A stretch of DNA of 64,000 bases, from assembly GCA_948567375.1 (NCBI GenBank), contig OX419758.1, forward strand, positions 66,865,965-66,929,964, given 5' to 3'. The notes beneath the pieces were generated by a model. The model worked only from the letters and a program-made list of their open reading frames with translations, did no database searches and was not told the origin of the DNA. This stretch comes from Lunularia cruciata. Lineage: Eukaryota; Streptophyta; Marchantiopsida; Lunulariales; Lunulariaceae. The stretch's first letter is position 1, and each line of letters opens with the position of its first letter. Below are positions 52,407-64,000 of the stretch, in pieces. Position numbers and translations under genes: made by a program.

Positions 52407-55400
52407 TGTGAAAACCCGGCAAATATCACTTTTGCGGTAATCGGGTAAGTAAATTTTGTTCCCGCAGAGATACGATTCAGAATTGGTCAAATACAAAGTC
52501 AAATAGTAACATGTAGTTCTTCTTGGTTGCGTCTTTAATCTCTCAGGTAGAAACCACACCCAAGAGAGAGTAACAAGCACTGATTTGTAGACTTGTCACG
52601 AATTCACACTCCTTAATCACAACTCCTTCAATTCTTTCCAAACAATCTTGATTGGGATGTTCAGGCTCTCCCAAAAATGGCACTTCACTGCAAAACTACT
52701 TTGCCCCAGAATCGTGTTCCACCTTTCCACTAAAGGCACAACTTCCTCGATCAAAATTGCTTCACATCAACTTTGCACTGCACTCATAACTACAAAATAC
52801 TACCAACACTACAATTCCTCTCAGATCTGTCAAGGCATTGCTTTGATTGCACGTCACTCAGGATCAAACACACAAAATGAAGATCAGGGCTGTGGAATCC
52901 AACATCCAACAAGCACACTGACTTGCACTTCAAATTTCTCCAAACACTCACAACCATAAGTACAAAGTTGATACTCAAAATCAAGCTCAAGCGATGAGCA
53001 CTGCTTCACAGCACTTCGCTTTATCTATTCTCAAAATTACGAGCACTGAACAACATGATACTACAAATGCCACTCTTAAATAGTGAAGCACTCGATAGTT
53101 CTAACAACTATACCATTCTACAACAACTCTTCTAACCTGCAGATCCAAAATGACAATGCATCTCTTCATATCTACCTCTTCAAATCTCAAAACTATTACT
53201 AATCCAATCTGATATCTACTTCGTCATCGGCTTTCAAACTCAAACCCAAAGTAAATTTACTTCCTACTACTTTGTCTTTGGGTTTCACAACTTCTAATTC
53301 TTCTACCAAATCCAATAATTCTCTTTCCTGATCTGAAATTCCACTAGTGGGTAATCTATCTAACTCCTTATCTCCCGACCCACTCTTCTCTAATATCTCC
53401 ATCTCTAACTCTGAGGTCATTTGTACTCCTACTTCATCTACTTCGGGTTTGGCTCTAACATCCTTCCAAAGTTTGTCTATCTCCGACTTTACTAAGTCTA
53501 ATCTAATCGCGATATTATCTTCTACTTCTAATATCTTCCTATCTCCACAAGTTCTTAAACTGATCAACAAGGCATTTAAATCTGTGTCTTTTGCCTGTCT
53601 TCGCCTCGTCTCATACACCAACAACTTCAACTTGTGCAGCCTCGTCTCTTCAATCCGAATGCTGGCCTCTATACTTAGCATTGCGTTCATCCTGAGGACA
53701 ATCTCCTTCAATGGCTCCAATTGCATCTTTCTTTCTCGCTCCCGATCTGCAAGCCAATCCTCTCTATACATTGCCAACTCCGCTACGAACTTGGCTTTCA
53801 TCGTTTCTTTCTCCTTCTCCTTCTGTGCAATCTTCTCCTCCTCATTACAAAGTAACTCTCGTAATCTCTCCTCTTCTCTATATTGCACTGTCAACTCCCT
53901 TTGCCATAGTTGCTTCTTCTCCTCTATACTCTCCATCACTCTATCGAGCTCTTGTTCCTTCTCTGCTACCCTCGCCATAGCATGGATAATTTCTAATCTT
54001 GAATCAGCAAACTGCTGCTTCAAAATTTCATACTCTGCTACTTGTCTCTCCCTTGCTATGTCACTCTTTCGGACAAGATCTTCTCGATACATTACCTCTC
54101 TCTTCAAGTTTTCAATTACTTGGTTCTGCATTACTGCCTCTCCTCATAGTACTTCCCTTTCCTCCTCACCTCGGGTTATAATCACCTTCAACTCCGAATT
54201 CTCTTCTTCTAATCTTGTCAACACTTGCAAAATAGTCTTCACCTCTGGACATGTTGACTGCATCTCCTTCTTCTTGTGCTCCAACTTCACCAGCAATGGA
54301 CACACAATCTCCGGCAAGTACTCCATTCCATCACTTGCAACTACCTCCTCCTTCATAGCAATGTCCCTTCTCACTTCTTGGTCTCTCGATACTCGCCTTT
54401 GTCTCTGCAGTCTTTGTATCGGAATCGACACCTCACTTCCCGAGCTAGCGTTCACTTCTTCCTTTGCCTTACTCGGACCTGCCTCACACTTTGCCTTGCG
54501 TCTTGAGCAAACTTCCCCTTGAATTGCGATCTTCTTCTCTTTGGGCTTAGGTATCTCGTCCTCCAACTTTGTGTTGTCCTCTAGCTCGAGCTCTACCTGA
54601 ACTTCTTCTTCCTCCTCCATAGCAGTTGGTACCGATGTCATTTCTCCACCTTCATTGCTATCGCTACTTGTATCCCCACTTTGCAGCGTTAGCTTTGGTT
54701 CCTCCTCGTGTTTTGAGTCGTCGGACTTGCACTCGGCTTCACCTTCCAAGTCTTTGTCTTCTAACACAATTGACACCATGCCTCTCCTCGGGTTTCCTCT
54801 CTTGGTCTTCCGAGCCCTTATCTTGTCTTTACCTTCACCTTGCCGACTTTGCTTCTTTGTCTTTGGAGTACTCACTTCTACTTCTACACTCTTCCTTGTC
54901 TTTGTGTAGTACTCGTCCATGCTCCAGATTTGAAGAATATACTACTGCTCCTCTACATCGACTTCTCTCCTCAAGTTGGGATGGAAGTGCGAAACCATTT
55001 GATTTTGCTCCACCGAGTTAAGCAAATTTAACCCAAGGTAAAAATGTGCTGCAAACGGCATGATGAAATGTGGAGGCGACTTATCTTGCAAATTCCACAC
55101 CATTTGTCACGTCCTTCCATGGAAGCACTTTGCCCAATTGATTGGTTCTCCTACAAACAATTTGTGAAAGAACACCGCTTGGTGTTTCATCACAACGTCG
55201 TTCTCTCCGGCTTCAGGATTGCCATGAGAGCACTCACAATCCCTCTCTTCACTAGATCCTTGTAACTCTTGACCTTGTATCCATTCTGCATTCTCTTCGA
55301 AGAGAAAGCATCCCTCACTTCTTGAGTTTCTTTTGCTACTTCTCCTTTACCCAAGAAGGTGGCACCCTAATCCACGCATGCTTCTCTCTTGAGCACTAAT

Positions 55401-56188
55401 CTCCAATCCGACTTTGTCTAGCAAGCTGGATTTCCTCTTTTCCCCTCTTCCTTGGGGCCATCAAGACACTTGCTCTTGATAATCTCGGTCATGAAACCTG
55501 GAAAATTGACATTCCAGTTCCATGCCAAGAACGTGATCAGAAGTCGGCTCAAGACTTTGATTCTTGCAATCATATCTAATCTCCAAATCACATGGTTCCT
55601 CACTATGAATTTGGAGTTCTTCTTTCCTCCTCCCATCTTTCCTGCTTTCTCACTATCTTTTGGTTTCACTCTCTTGATTTCTCCCTTACACACTAGCGCG
55701 TCTTCAACTCTATTTCCCTTCTCACGATCACCTATAGGACGACTTCTCAACAGCAAAGGAAAATTGCTCAACATTGCTTTGTTGTTAGCCCAATTTTTTT
55801 AGAGTCGCACTTTCTTTGTCTCTCTTCAATTTGAGTTTCTATCGAGAAATCGCACCTCTTGCATGCACCTGTCACTATCAATCATACTTCATGAGTATGG
55901 GCCGCCAGTTTTGAACGGTCCCTTCTTGAATTTCTCACCCTAACAAAAGGTTGTTAGACTGTTTTTGCCTCGGGTTGAGCTCCCCCCGATACAAAGACTC
56001 CTTACTTTGGGTTGTATGCTGACAGGGCATTTCCAAGTACTTCCCCTTATGATCCAAATTCACTTTACTTCGAGTTTCATCCCGAAGACTCTTTTCTTCA
56101 CCTTCTTTGGACATACAGGTGCAATTCTACTTCTCTATACACTTCTTCTCCTTTATTTTGAACAAAAACAAAAAATGTGGGCACCACA
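52407..56188 (-). repeat. 5' LTR of family C, 3.78 kb
   Basis: Minus strand TGTGGTGCCCACA to GTTTTCACA. Collinear with 19348-23118. AGTTA (56189-56193 on the minus strand) precedes it and lies inside an A-family gag. Confidence 0.93.
53199..55636 (-). pseudogene. LTR-encoded ORF of family C (copy 2)
   Basis: ATG at 55636, 552 bp into the LTR (550 in copy 1). 54920-53199 is one frame with a single TGA (54146-54144; copy 1 has CGA). It covers the acidic linker (EEEEEVQVELELED), a basic segment (RKTKRGNPRRG), an IPIQRLQRQRRV block lost in copy 1, and the coiled coil (RVAEKEQELDRVMES, EEKIAQKEKEKETMK) with the tail PTSGISDQERELLDLVEELE. The part before 54944 has more breaks: TAG 55369 and TAG 54944 are shared with copy 1; a TAG near 55420 and a 1-bp deletion near 55190 are private. 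Its coiled-coil half is the better preserved of the two. Confidence 0.65.
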
Positions 56189-56421
56189 TAACTCTCATCT
56201 GAAGTCAAACTCTCCCAAGACTCTTCTTGCCCATCTCTCCTCTCTTGTTTTTGGTATTTTAACTCATACCATGTAAGTGGTGCATCCTCAAAGAAATCTG
56301 GTAATAAATCCCACTCATTCTTCCTCCTCTCATTGTTTCATATGCAAGCTCTCTTGAAATCTCTCACAAAGGCCTCCACATCTTTTCCATCCTTGCCAAA
56401 GAGAAGCGGAAGTTTCTTCAT
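56189..56421 (-). pseudogene. gag N-terminus of A2
   Basis: ATG at 56421, reads MKKLPLLFGKDGKDVEAF, KNEWDLLPDFFEDAPLTWYEL and ESWESLTS, then ends at the family C LTR. Small indels shift the frame, and a 24-bp stretch present in A3 just before the insertion site is missing. Confidence 0.85.
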
Positions 56422-56649
56422 CTTAACCCTTGACTATCTTTCTTTTCTCTCAATTTTTTTTCTCTTTTCTTTTCTCTTACTCTATTACTAATAGAGTATA
56501 TACATGACTAACACCATTTGAGAATAATTCACCCTAGGGAACACCAAATTTTCATGTTACTCCAAGATTTCTAGAGCAACATCAAATCCTAGAGTGCATA
56601 TTAATCAAACTCTCATGGATAGTTTATCCATAAGTTGAAAGATTATCTC

Positions 56650-57128
56650 CATTAGTAATCTTGCAAACTAGCTGATGAAGGTGATAGCATTTCTATAGCT
56701 ATACTAAGACTCTCTGTAAGATCCTTCACCAAAGTCTCTAAAAGTACTTTTACTCCACTACATTCATGTTCTTATTGAAGTCCTTCCACTCCACAAACCT
56801 CACACAACTCCTTGGTCTTAGATCTTCTCTCTCCCAATCTTGGTGAAGAAGGTCCAACATGCAAACCCAGGTCAAGTAAACCTCTTCTTTCCCTCAATCT
56901 CTTGCTCTAAAAATTCAATGGACATGAACTTGCCTTATGTCACTTCTCTCCACATAGAAAGCACTTAGACTCACCTTTTCTTCCAAGTGGTGTATGTTTT
57001 TGGATCCTCTCAACACTCTCTTCAAATTCTATTCTGAACTTTCTTTTCCTCAAATCCACCTCTACAATCACTTCAAACCCTTGGGGAGCCTTGCATAGCC
57101 TCAATTTCCAATCTTGGTGATCCTCCAT
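56650..57128 (-). pseudogene. Decayed ORF0 of A2
   Basis: Starts MEDHQDWKLRLCKAPQGFEVIV with the first zinc motif CFLCGEK followed by a stop, and the second CEVCGVEGL-stop-EHEC. The frame otherwise matches the A1 and A3 copies, which are open. Confidence 0.75.
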
Positions 57129-57987
57129 GTTCCCAAGATGAGTCTAAACACTCAAATATGCCTTTTGTTGCTCTCACATTCCTCATGCATGAGATCTAAA
57201 CTCTGCAGAATTGACCCTTCCTCACAATGTCACTCAAATCTCTCAATTGGTATGTCACAATCCTTTGAAATTTTGCACACTTTACAAAGATCTAGGATGT
57301 TTTTGTACAAAGAATTTTAGATCTCTTCATTGAGCCATTTGGCCTCGGCACCTTACTATTCAGCACACATACTTCAAATTTGGTTTGAAAACTATCCCTC
57401 TCACTTTAAAAACTCATAACTCCTTGCTCAAGAATGATCTTTCTCTAATTTTTGTGTCAAAAGATAGAATAAAATGCATTGAATTTTCTTGGAAATTTGC
57501 AGAAAAATACACTAAAATTTTGAAGAAATGGTAGACTCTGAAAAATTTTCTAGAGAGCATGCAATTGAAGGAACAGTTTACCCTATCCACTTCCAAAAAT
57601 TCTAGTTCAATGCGCATAGTAGCTCTCACAATAACTTCTAGTGTGCTAACTGAAGGATAACCCAAACTATCATATGTGGAAATTTCAAGTCCAGATCTAA
57701 AACTTGAAATTCTGTCCAAAATCACCTTACTTCCTAAAATCTGCAATCCAACTCACACAATCTCTCCAAATCTTATCATGTATACAAGATATACAAAATC
57801 ACCTCAAAGACATCATAATGAATTACAAGTTATAAAAATAAATCTTGGTTCTCTAACATAAGTTCAGCCCTCTCCTCCCACAAAGTTCTTTCTGAGTGAG
57901 CTCTCATAGCCTCCTTTTGTCTAATATAGAATTGTATGAAGAACATTATCTTGCTTTCTAGAGAGGTCCCGATAATGGAACCAAAAA

Positions 57988-58308
57988 TGTGTGCCGGACT
58001 GTCTCTCACTCAAGATGAAAATTTGATGGCTATTATGGTAGTATACTATGGACTAAAAAGGCAAGGAACCTCAACTCCATCATACCCCTCCAAGGCTAAC
58101 ACTCCAAGACTCAAGACATTGCTCACTAGAGAACTCAATGAGAGAAAGATAGTTACAAGTGAAAGGATGATGAGTACCTCTTCACCCCTAATTATATACT
58201 TGTGAAATAGTTATACACCAAAGTTACTAATTACTAGAGTAACTCAAGTTACTAGGCTAAAATTCAAGTAAAGTCAAAAAACATAAAAGAATATCCATCT
58301 ATATGGGC
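57988..58308 (-). repeat. 3' half of the 5' LTR of A2
   Basis: 321 bp of LTR-A ending CACA next to the PBS. It stops at ATGGGC (58308), where the family E LTR begins, the same point at which other LTR-A copies read on into ATATTCCCC. So chromovirus E inserted into this LTR. Confidence 0.88.
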
Positions 58309-58732
58309 TATAAAAGATTGTGACCAAAGAGAGAATAGGAGAATGGAAGCTCACATTGGGACACTTGAATGAGGGAAAACTCCGAATGCCTAGCATGAGC
58401 TTTGGCTCTTGTATTTATAAGGATCATACAAGGCTCTTGAGAAGCTTCTCAAGAAGCTTCCTTGAGCCACTTTCTTGGAGTGCAAGTCAAGTTAATTGGG
58501 AAGCTTCTCAAGAAGCTTCCTGTTAGAAGTTGCTTACTTGACATGCAAGCTAAGCTAGTTGGAACCTTCTAGAAGCTACCCTCTAGAAGCTACTTACTTG
58601 AGGTGCAAGCTAAGCTAGTTGGAAAGCTTCCCAAGAAGATTCCTAGATACTTCTAGAAATTCTAGGCTAATTTGTCTTATTTGCTACTTCCTTAGCCCTA
58701 CTAAATTTGTCGTTAAACTCCATATTGTTACA
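58309..58732 (-). repeat. 3' LTR of chromovirus E
   Basis: 424 bp, minus strand TGTAACAATATGG to CTTTTATA, collinear with 17-442. The last CA is changed to TA. Confidence 0.9.
58412..58658 (-). promoter_or_regulatory. Heat-shock-element-like cluster and TATA box, right copy of LTR E
   Basis: TATAAATA on the minus strand at 58419-58412. Upstream of it GAAGCTTC occurs at 58441-58448, 58453-58460, 58500-58507 and 58512-58519, and a phased trimer GAAnnTTCnnGAA at 58562-58574; TTCTAGAA is at 58651-58658. Same order as in the left copy. Confidence 0.6.
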
Positions 58733-58782
58733 TATCTCCCACCACTAGTTGGTGACCTCGTTGCCATTGAAGCTTCAAACTC

Positions 58783-60190
58783 CTAGATGATCATCCGTGC
58801 ATTCAAGGAGTGAGAAAGAGGTTCCCATGTGGCATCATGAAGCGGAAACTCTTTCCAAAGGACCTTGTATTCCATATTTTGTTGGCGTTCTTGTTGAATG
58901 TGGTAACATGCAAGGATACGATCAACTTTGTACTCCTCATGATCATTGATAGGGATGGGAGGAGGAGGAGGTCGGACATGAGAGGAAAAAGAAGATGGAT
59001 TAGGAACAAAGGGTTTCAACTTGGAAATGTGAAAGACAAGGTAGATGCGCATATGACAAGGTAAGGCAAGTCAATAAGTAACATGAGAGATGATTTAGGT
59101 GACCTCAAATGGTCCTATCCAATTAGGGGCAAGTTTACAAACTTGGGTATCAAGTAGGAGGGGTAGGTTACTAGAGGATAGTATGACTTTATCATTGACT
59201 TAAAAGGTGAGATCACAACGATGGTGGTCTACATATTGTTTTTGACAATTCTAAGCAACAAGGAGGTGAGATTTGGCTTGTTGAAGAGATTGGGATATGG
59301 TGGTCAAGAATATGGAAGTATGAGGGACCTAAGATGGAGGAAGAGTAAGAAGAGAATTTGAAACAAGTGGATCTTGGCCAAATTTGAGAAAGAAGAGAGA
59401 AAATCCGGTGCTTGCTTGTTTGGGAATTATTGTAGGCAAATTTTGTAACTACAAGACATTCATCCCAATTGGTATGGTGGATGTTGACGAAGGCATGCAA
59501 CATATCCTCCAAGGTTTCATTTGCACGTTTGGTTTGTCCATCAGTTTGAGGATGATAGGCCGTGGAGAAAGCAAGCTTGGTGCTGAGTATTTGGAAGAGT
59601 GCTTGCCAAAACTTCTTGATGAATTGAGGATCACGGTCAGAGATAAGTACATGTGGCATCCCATGATGCTTGAAGACATTCTCAAATTAGATTTGCAAGA
59701 AGGTTGGAGCATCCACGATATCAAAGGTTGGTGCCAAGTGGATTTGCTTATTGCGCTTATCCACAAACACCACGATTGTTATGTGTCCTTGCTTTGTCTA
59801 GGGCAAGGATGTGATGAGATCCAACCTCATGTATTCCCATCAAGTAGGTGGAATGGGGAGCAATTGAAGGATTCCACTTGGCTTTTGGTTGTTGCCCTTG
59901 TTATGTTGGTAGCTCTCACACGATCGGACAAACTCCCAAACATCTTGTGTCATGTTGGGCCATCACCATTGGCATTGGAGGGTACCCAAGGTCTTGTCCA
60001 CACCTATGTGCCCAACTATTGGTAAATCATGGGCTTCTTGAAGGCATACAAGTCAGAGATCACCTTTGGTTGAAACATAGATCCGGTCCTCATGGAATAA
60101 AGGCCTTCCTTGAAGGAGAAGGTGTTGTATTCCTTGTCGCATGTTGTAAGACAACCATGTATCATTTGGAAGAAGGGATTTTGTTGTAGA
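58783..60190 (-). pseudogene. Integrase with chromodomain, chromovirus E
   Basis: Core pieces: LISDRDPQFIKKFW (second Asp, about 59640), [20 protein letters not shown] with Lys where Glu is usual, then frame shifts. The end (59052-58783) reads HISKLKPFVPNP, a proline stretch, and a chromodomain EEYKVDRILAC, MEYKVLWKEFPLHDATWEPLS, ending at a stop just before the polypurine tract. The chromodomain is complete, unlike that of element 1. The zinc domain region (about 59900-60190) is poorly preserved. Confidence 0.85.
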
Positions 60191-60339
60191 GCTGATCTAA
60201 ACTTGTTTTAGGCCTTGGAGTCAATTGACACCGTCATAATTGCTACCATGATGAGAAGAAAAGACTTCAAATTAGGTCACCGTGATAGAGCATCAGGGAT
60301 AACATGGAAACGACCTGGTTTGTACTCAAGTTTGATGTT

Positions 60340-61080
60340 AAAAAATTATAGTTGTTCCTCCCATTGAAGATGTTGACTCTTCATGTGTTCCAAGTGTAAG
60401 GTCTGCAACAATGGTTTATGATCAGTTTGCATGATCACTTGTTTCCCCAAGAGATAAAGCCTCCATACTTTGGTGGCATATATCATTGCAAGTTGTTCTT
60501 GGTCTCGAGCAAAGAAATTTCTTTCAGCTATATTTAATTGGCAAGACACAAAGGTAATGGGATGTAGTCCATCAAGGAATTCTTATTGCAACGTGGATCC
60601 AATTGCAAAGTTAGAAGCATCAAAATAACCACATAGGGTAGTTGAGGATCAAACGGTTGAAGGATGGGTCTTGAAGACACCGTATGTTTCAACTTTTGGA
60701 ATGCTTCTTTGTACTTGGTGGTCCATTGGAAGCTCAAGTTCTTTGCCAAGAGGTGAGTCAATGGTGCAGCCACATGAGCATTATAATGAATGAACCATTG
60801 GTAAAAACTGGCCAATCCATTAGATGCTCATACTTCTCTAGCATCCTTCGGAGTAGGCCAATCAGTAATAGCCTTGATTTTCTCCTCTTCCATCTTGATC
60901 CCCTCTGATGAGATCTTGTGACCCAAGAAGGTAACTTTCTTTTGCCAAAAGGCACACTTTGACTTCTTGCAATAAAATTTCCATTGTTGTAGTCATCTTA
61001 GGACTTTTTGTACATGATTCATGTGTTTTACCCCTATCTTACTATAGATTAAGATATCATCCAATAACACCACCACGTAC
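60340..61080 (-). pseudogene. Reverse transcriptase end and RNase H, chromovirus E
   Basis: Begins with the catalytic box LLDDILIYSK at about 61035-61070, immediately beside the A6 insertion. Then the RT thumb with MASFYQWFIHYNAHVAAPLTHLL (60815), an RNase H start with frame breaks, and ERNFFARDQEQLAMIYATKVWRLYL and QTDHKPLL (60549-60346). Typical chromovirus order. Confidence 0.8.
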
Positions 61081-62120
61081 TATAATACACATTTGTGCAT
61101 GTGTGTGGTATTATCATATCTAGCTTGGTATTACAAGTACTTAAGAGATATTATTTATATAGAGATAAAGGATGGTTCTATATTAGTCATGGTTAGCTAA
61201 AGTTAGTCAAAGCTAAGATAGAAGGGACCTTACTTTAGAGGATGTAGAAAAGATGAGCACCACTATTTTGGATTTTAGTGTGTTGACTTGGTATTATTCC
61301 TAGGTGTTTGGCTTTGAGGAAAGAGTTGAGAACTCTTGGGCCCGCAAGCCTTTTTGTTTTGGATTCTTCTTTAGTCCAAGGATAGCCCATGTGAAGGAAT
61401 CCTTGACTTAGGGGTTGGGTCAAGATAAGACCACATGCTTAGGGGAATATGCCCATGTGAATGGATATTCCTTCCTAATTTTTGACTTTACTTGACTTTT
61501 AGCCTAGTAACTTGAGTTACTCCAATAATTAGTAACTTTGGTGTGTAACTATTTCACAAGTATATAAACAAGAGATGAGGTGGTACTCATTATCCTTTCA
61601 TTTGCAACTATTTCTCTCTCATTGAGTTCTCTAGTGAGCAATGTCTTGAGTCTTGGAGTGTTAGCCTTGGAGGAGTATGATGGAGTTGGGGTTCCTTGCC
61701 TTCTTAGTCCATAGTGCGCTACCATAATAGCCATTAGAGGTTCATCCCAAGTGAGAGATAGGCCGGCTCACTTTTTGGTTTTGTTGTTGGGCCCTCTCTA
61801 GAAGGCAAGATAATGTTCTACGTTCAATTCTACATTAGGCAGAAGGAGGCTATGAGAGCTCACTTGGAGAGAACATTAGGAGAGGAGAGTGTTAAACTTA
61901 TGTTAGAGAACCAAGATCCATATTTATACCATGTAGTTCATTATGATGTCTTTGAGGTGATTTTGTACATCTTATACACATGAGAGGACTTGGAGAAATT
62001 ATGTGAGGTGAATTGCAGATTTTGGGGATTAAGGTGATTTTAGGCAAAATCTCAAGTTTTAGATCTGACTTAAAATTTCTACACATGATATCTTGGGTTA
62101 TCTTTTAGTTAGCACACTTG
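61081..62120 (+). mobile_element. Element A6, 5' end only
   Basis: Plus strand: LTR-A at 61081-61772 (TATAATACAC to GGCTCAC), a mutated PBS (TGGTTTTGTTGTTGGGC), and about 340 bp of leader matching A1 11803-12150. Similarity stops at about 62120. CGTAC precedes the LTR inside chromovirus E RT. No gene is included. Confidence 0.85.
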
Positions 62121-62479
62121 TTAGTTTGTGTTGAGAATCACACCTTAAACATGCATTACTCCTATCACTTTTGAATTATCCTCACATAAAGTAACCATTT
62201 TCATCAACTATACCTTCTTGGCAAGTACAGCCCAAGTCAAGGTTATTAAGGATCCTTGGATCAGGTTCTTCATTTTGATGCAAAGTGTCTTCACTTTGGG
62301 TCTTTTGTCCTTCCAAGTCCGATCCAAGTCTTCATCTTGGACTTGAATTCCTTGGGTTGGATTGGATCTCCAACTTTGGATCCAAACACACCAATTTGCT
62401 TCATCTAACCTGCTTTCCTACTTAATAATACAATTTCTATCCTAAAAACTATCAAAAACAAAAAAATAAATGTGGGTAC
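62121..62479. other. No gene seen
   Basis: Unique-looking DNA between the A6 break and the R repeat. Several CAAG/CTTGG-rich short repeats (TTCATCTTGGACTTG, CTTTGGGT), no open frame. Confidence 0.4.

Positions 62480-64000
<1,521 letters not shown>

Larger units (their letters stand above)
49570..56188 (-). mobile_element. Family C element, 5' part (LTR, PBS, gag, protease)
   Basis: Minus strand: 3.78-kb LTR, tRNA-Asp-type PBS, gag with zinc knuckles, protease. It ends at 49570 in the protease. The RNase H tail, integrase and other LTR are at 17873-23118 in opposite orientation. Both outer LTR ends are flanked by AGTTA, so both parts come from one insertion. RT is missing between them. Complete, the element would be well over 12 kb, the size class of the large Tat-like Gypsy elements. 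Confidence 0.9.
56189..58308 (-). mobile_element. Element A2, 5' part (partial LTR, leader, ORF0, gag start)
   Basis: Minus strand: LTR-A remnant, PBS (TGGTTCCATTATCGGGA), leader without genes (57129-57960), decayed ORF0, and gag up to the AGTTA target site of element C. The continuation is at 23119 on the plus strand. On the other side the LTR is cut at 58308 by chromovirus E. Confidence 0.88.
58309..61080 (-). mobile_element. Chromovirus E, 3' part (RT to LTR)
   Basis: Minus strand: partial RT, RNase H, integrase, chromodomain, polypurine tract (GTGGTGGGAGATA at 58733-58745) and a complete LTR. The 5' part is missing: at 61080 the RT is interrupted by the LTR of A6, just after the catalytic region. 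Many stops. Its LTR family is the heat-shock-element type also seen at 17-442. Confidence 0.88.

Noticed and set aside
53347-54522. 391-codon Ser/Leu-rich open frame on the plus strand
   Set aside because: It is the antisense of the coiled-coil frame in LTR-C. Glu/Lys-rich codons read backwards give Ser/Leu/Phe runs. Copy 1 has only a broken equivalent.

Overview
The window is nuclear plant DNA made almost entirely of nested LTR retrotransposons of the Ty3/Gypsy order; I see no cellular protein gene and no working RNA gene. The evidence for a plant is the tRNA-iMet-type and tRNA-Asp-like primer-binding sites, chromodomain integrases, a mitochondrial-type tRNA-Gly relic of the land-plant kind, and several superfamilies inserted into one another. 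The species cannot be fixed from this sequence. The PHD-tailed element and the general mix would fit a large repeat-rich genome, perhaps non-flowering, but that is a guess.

Layout. 1-442 is the 3' LTR of an element (family E) lying mostly left of the window; it carries a cluster of heat-shock-element-like GAAnnTTC motifs. 495-7099 is a complete but mutated chromovirus on the minus strand with a perfect 5-bp target duplication (CAAAC). 7100-11107 holds an old, plus-strand Gypsy relic (family D). 11112-17325 is the 5' part of a family A element (A1). 17326-17872 is an LTR of family B. 17873-23118 is the 3' part of family C: RNase H tail, integrase and a 3.8-kb LTR. 23119-28926 is the 3' part of a second A element (A2), with a solo B LTR in its RNase H. 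28927-34991 is a spacer with decayed ORFs, an R repeat, a 249-bp tandem array and the tRNA relic. 34992-36583 is the 3' end of an A element (A4). 36584-41388 is a B-LTR array plus the pol of an element whose integrase ends in a PHD finger. 41389-49219 is the only structurally complete A element (A3). 49220-49569 is half an A LTR. 49570-56188 is the 5' part of C with its other 3.8-kb LTR. 56189-58308 is the 5' part of A2. 58309-61080 is a second family E chromovirus truncated in RT. 61081-62120 is the start of another A element (A6). 62480-64000 is an inverted copy of the R repeat.

How the parts fit. The two family C LTRs are in opposite orientation 33 kb apart, yet are flanked by the same 5-bp target site (AGTTA) and by the two halves of one gag gene. 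A1 and A4 likewise look like the two halves of one element: their integrase halves meet at one site, the LTRs share diagnostic bases, and both abut GGAC. Re-inverting about 17873-41388 repairs both at once. The best reading is that an A element carrying a PHD/B element and an oppositely oriented A element carrying C were rearranged by one inversion whose breakpoints lie at LTR ends.

The most unusual items are the integrase-PHD fusion, the reading frame of about 810 codons inside the C LTR, the heat-shock-type promoter of family E, and an in-frame UGA shared by three A copies between protease and reverse transcriptase.
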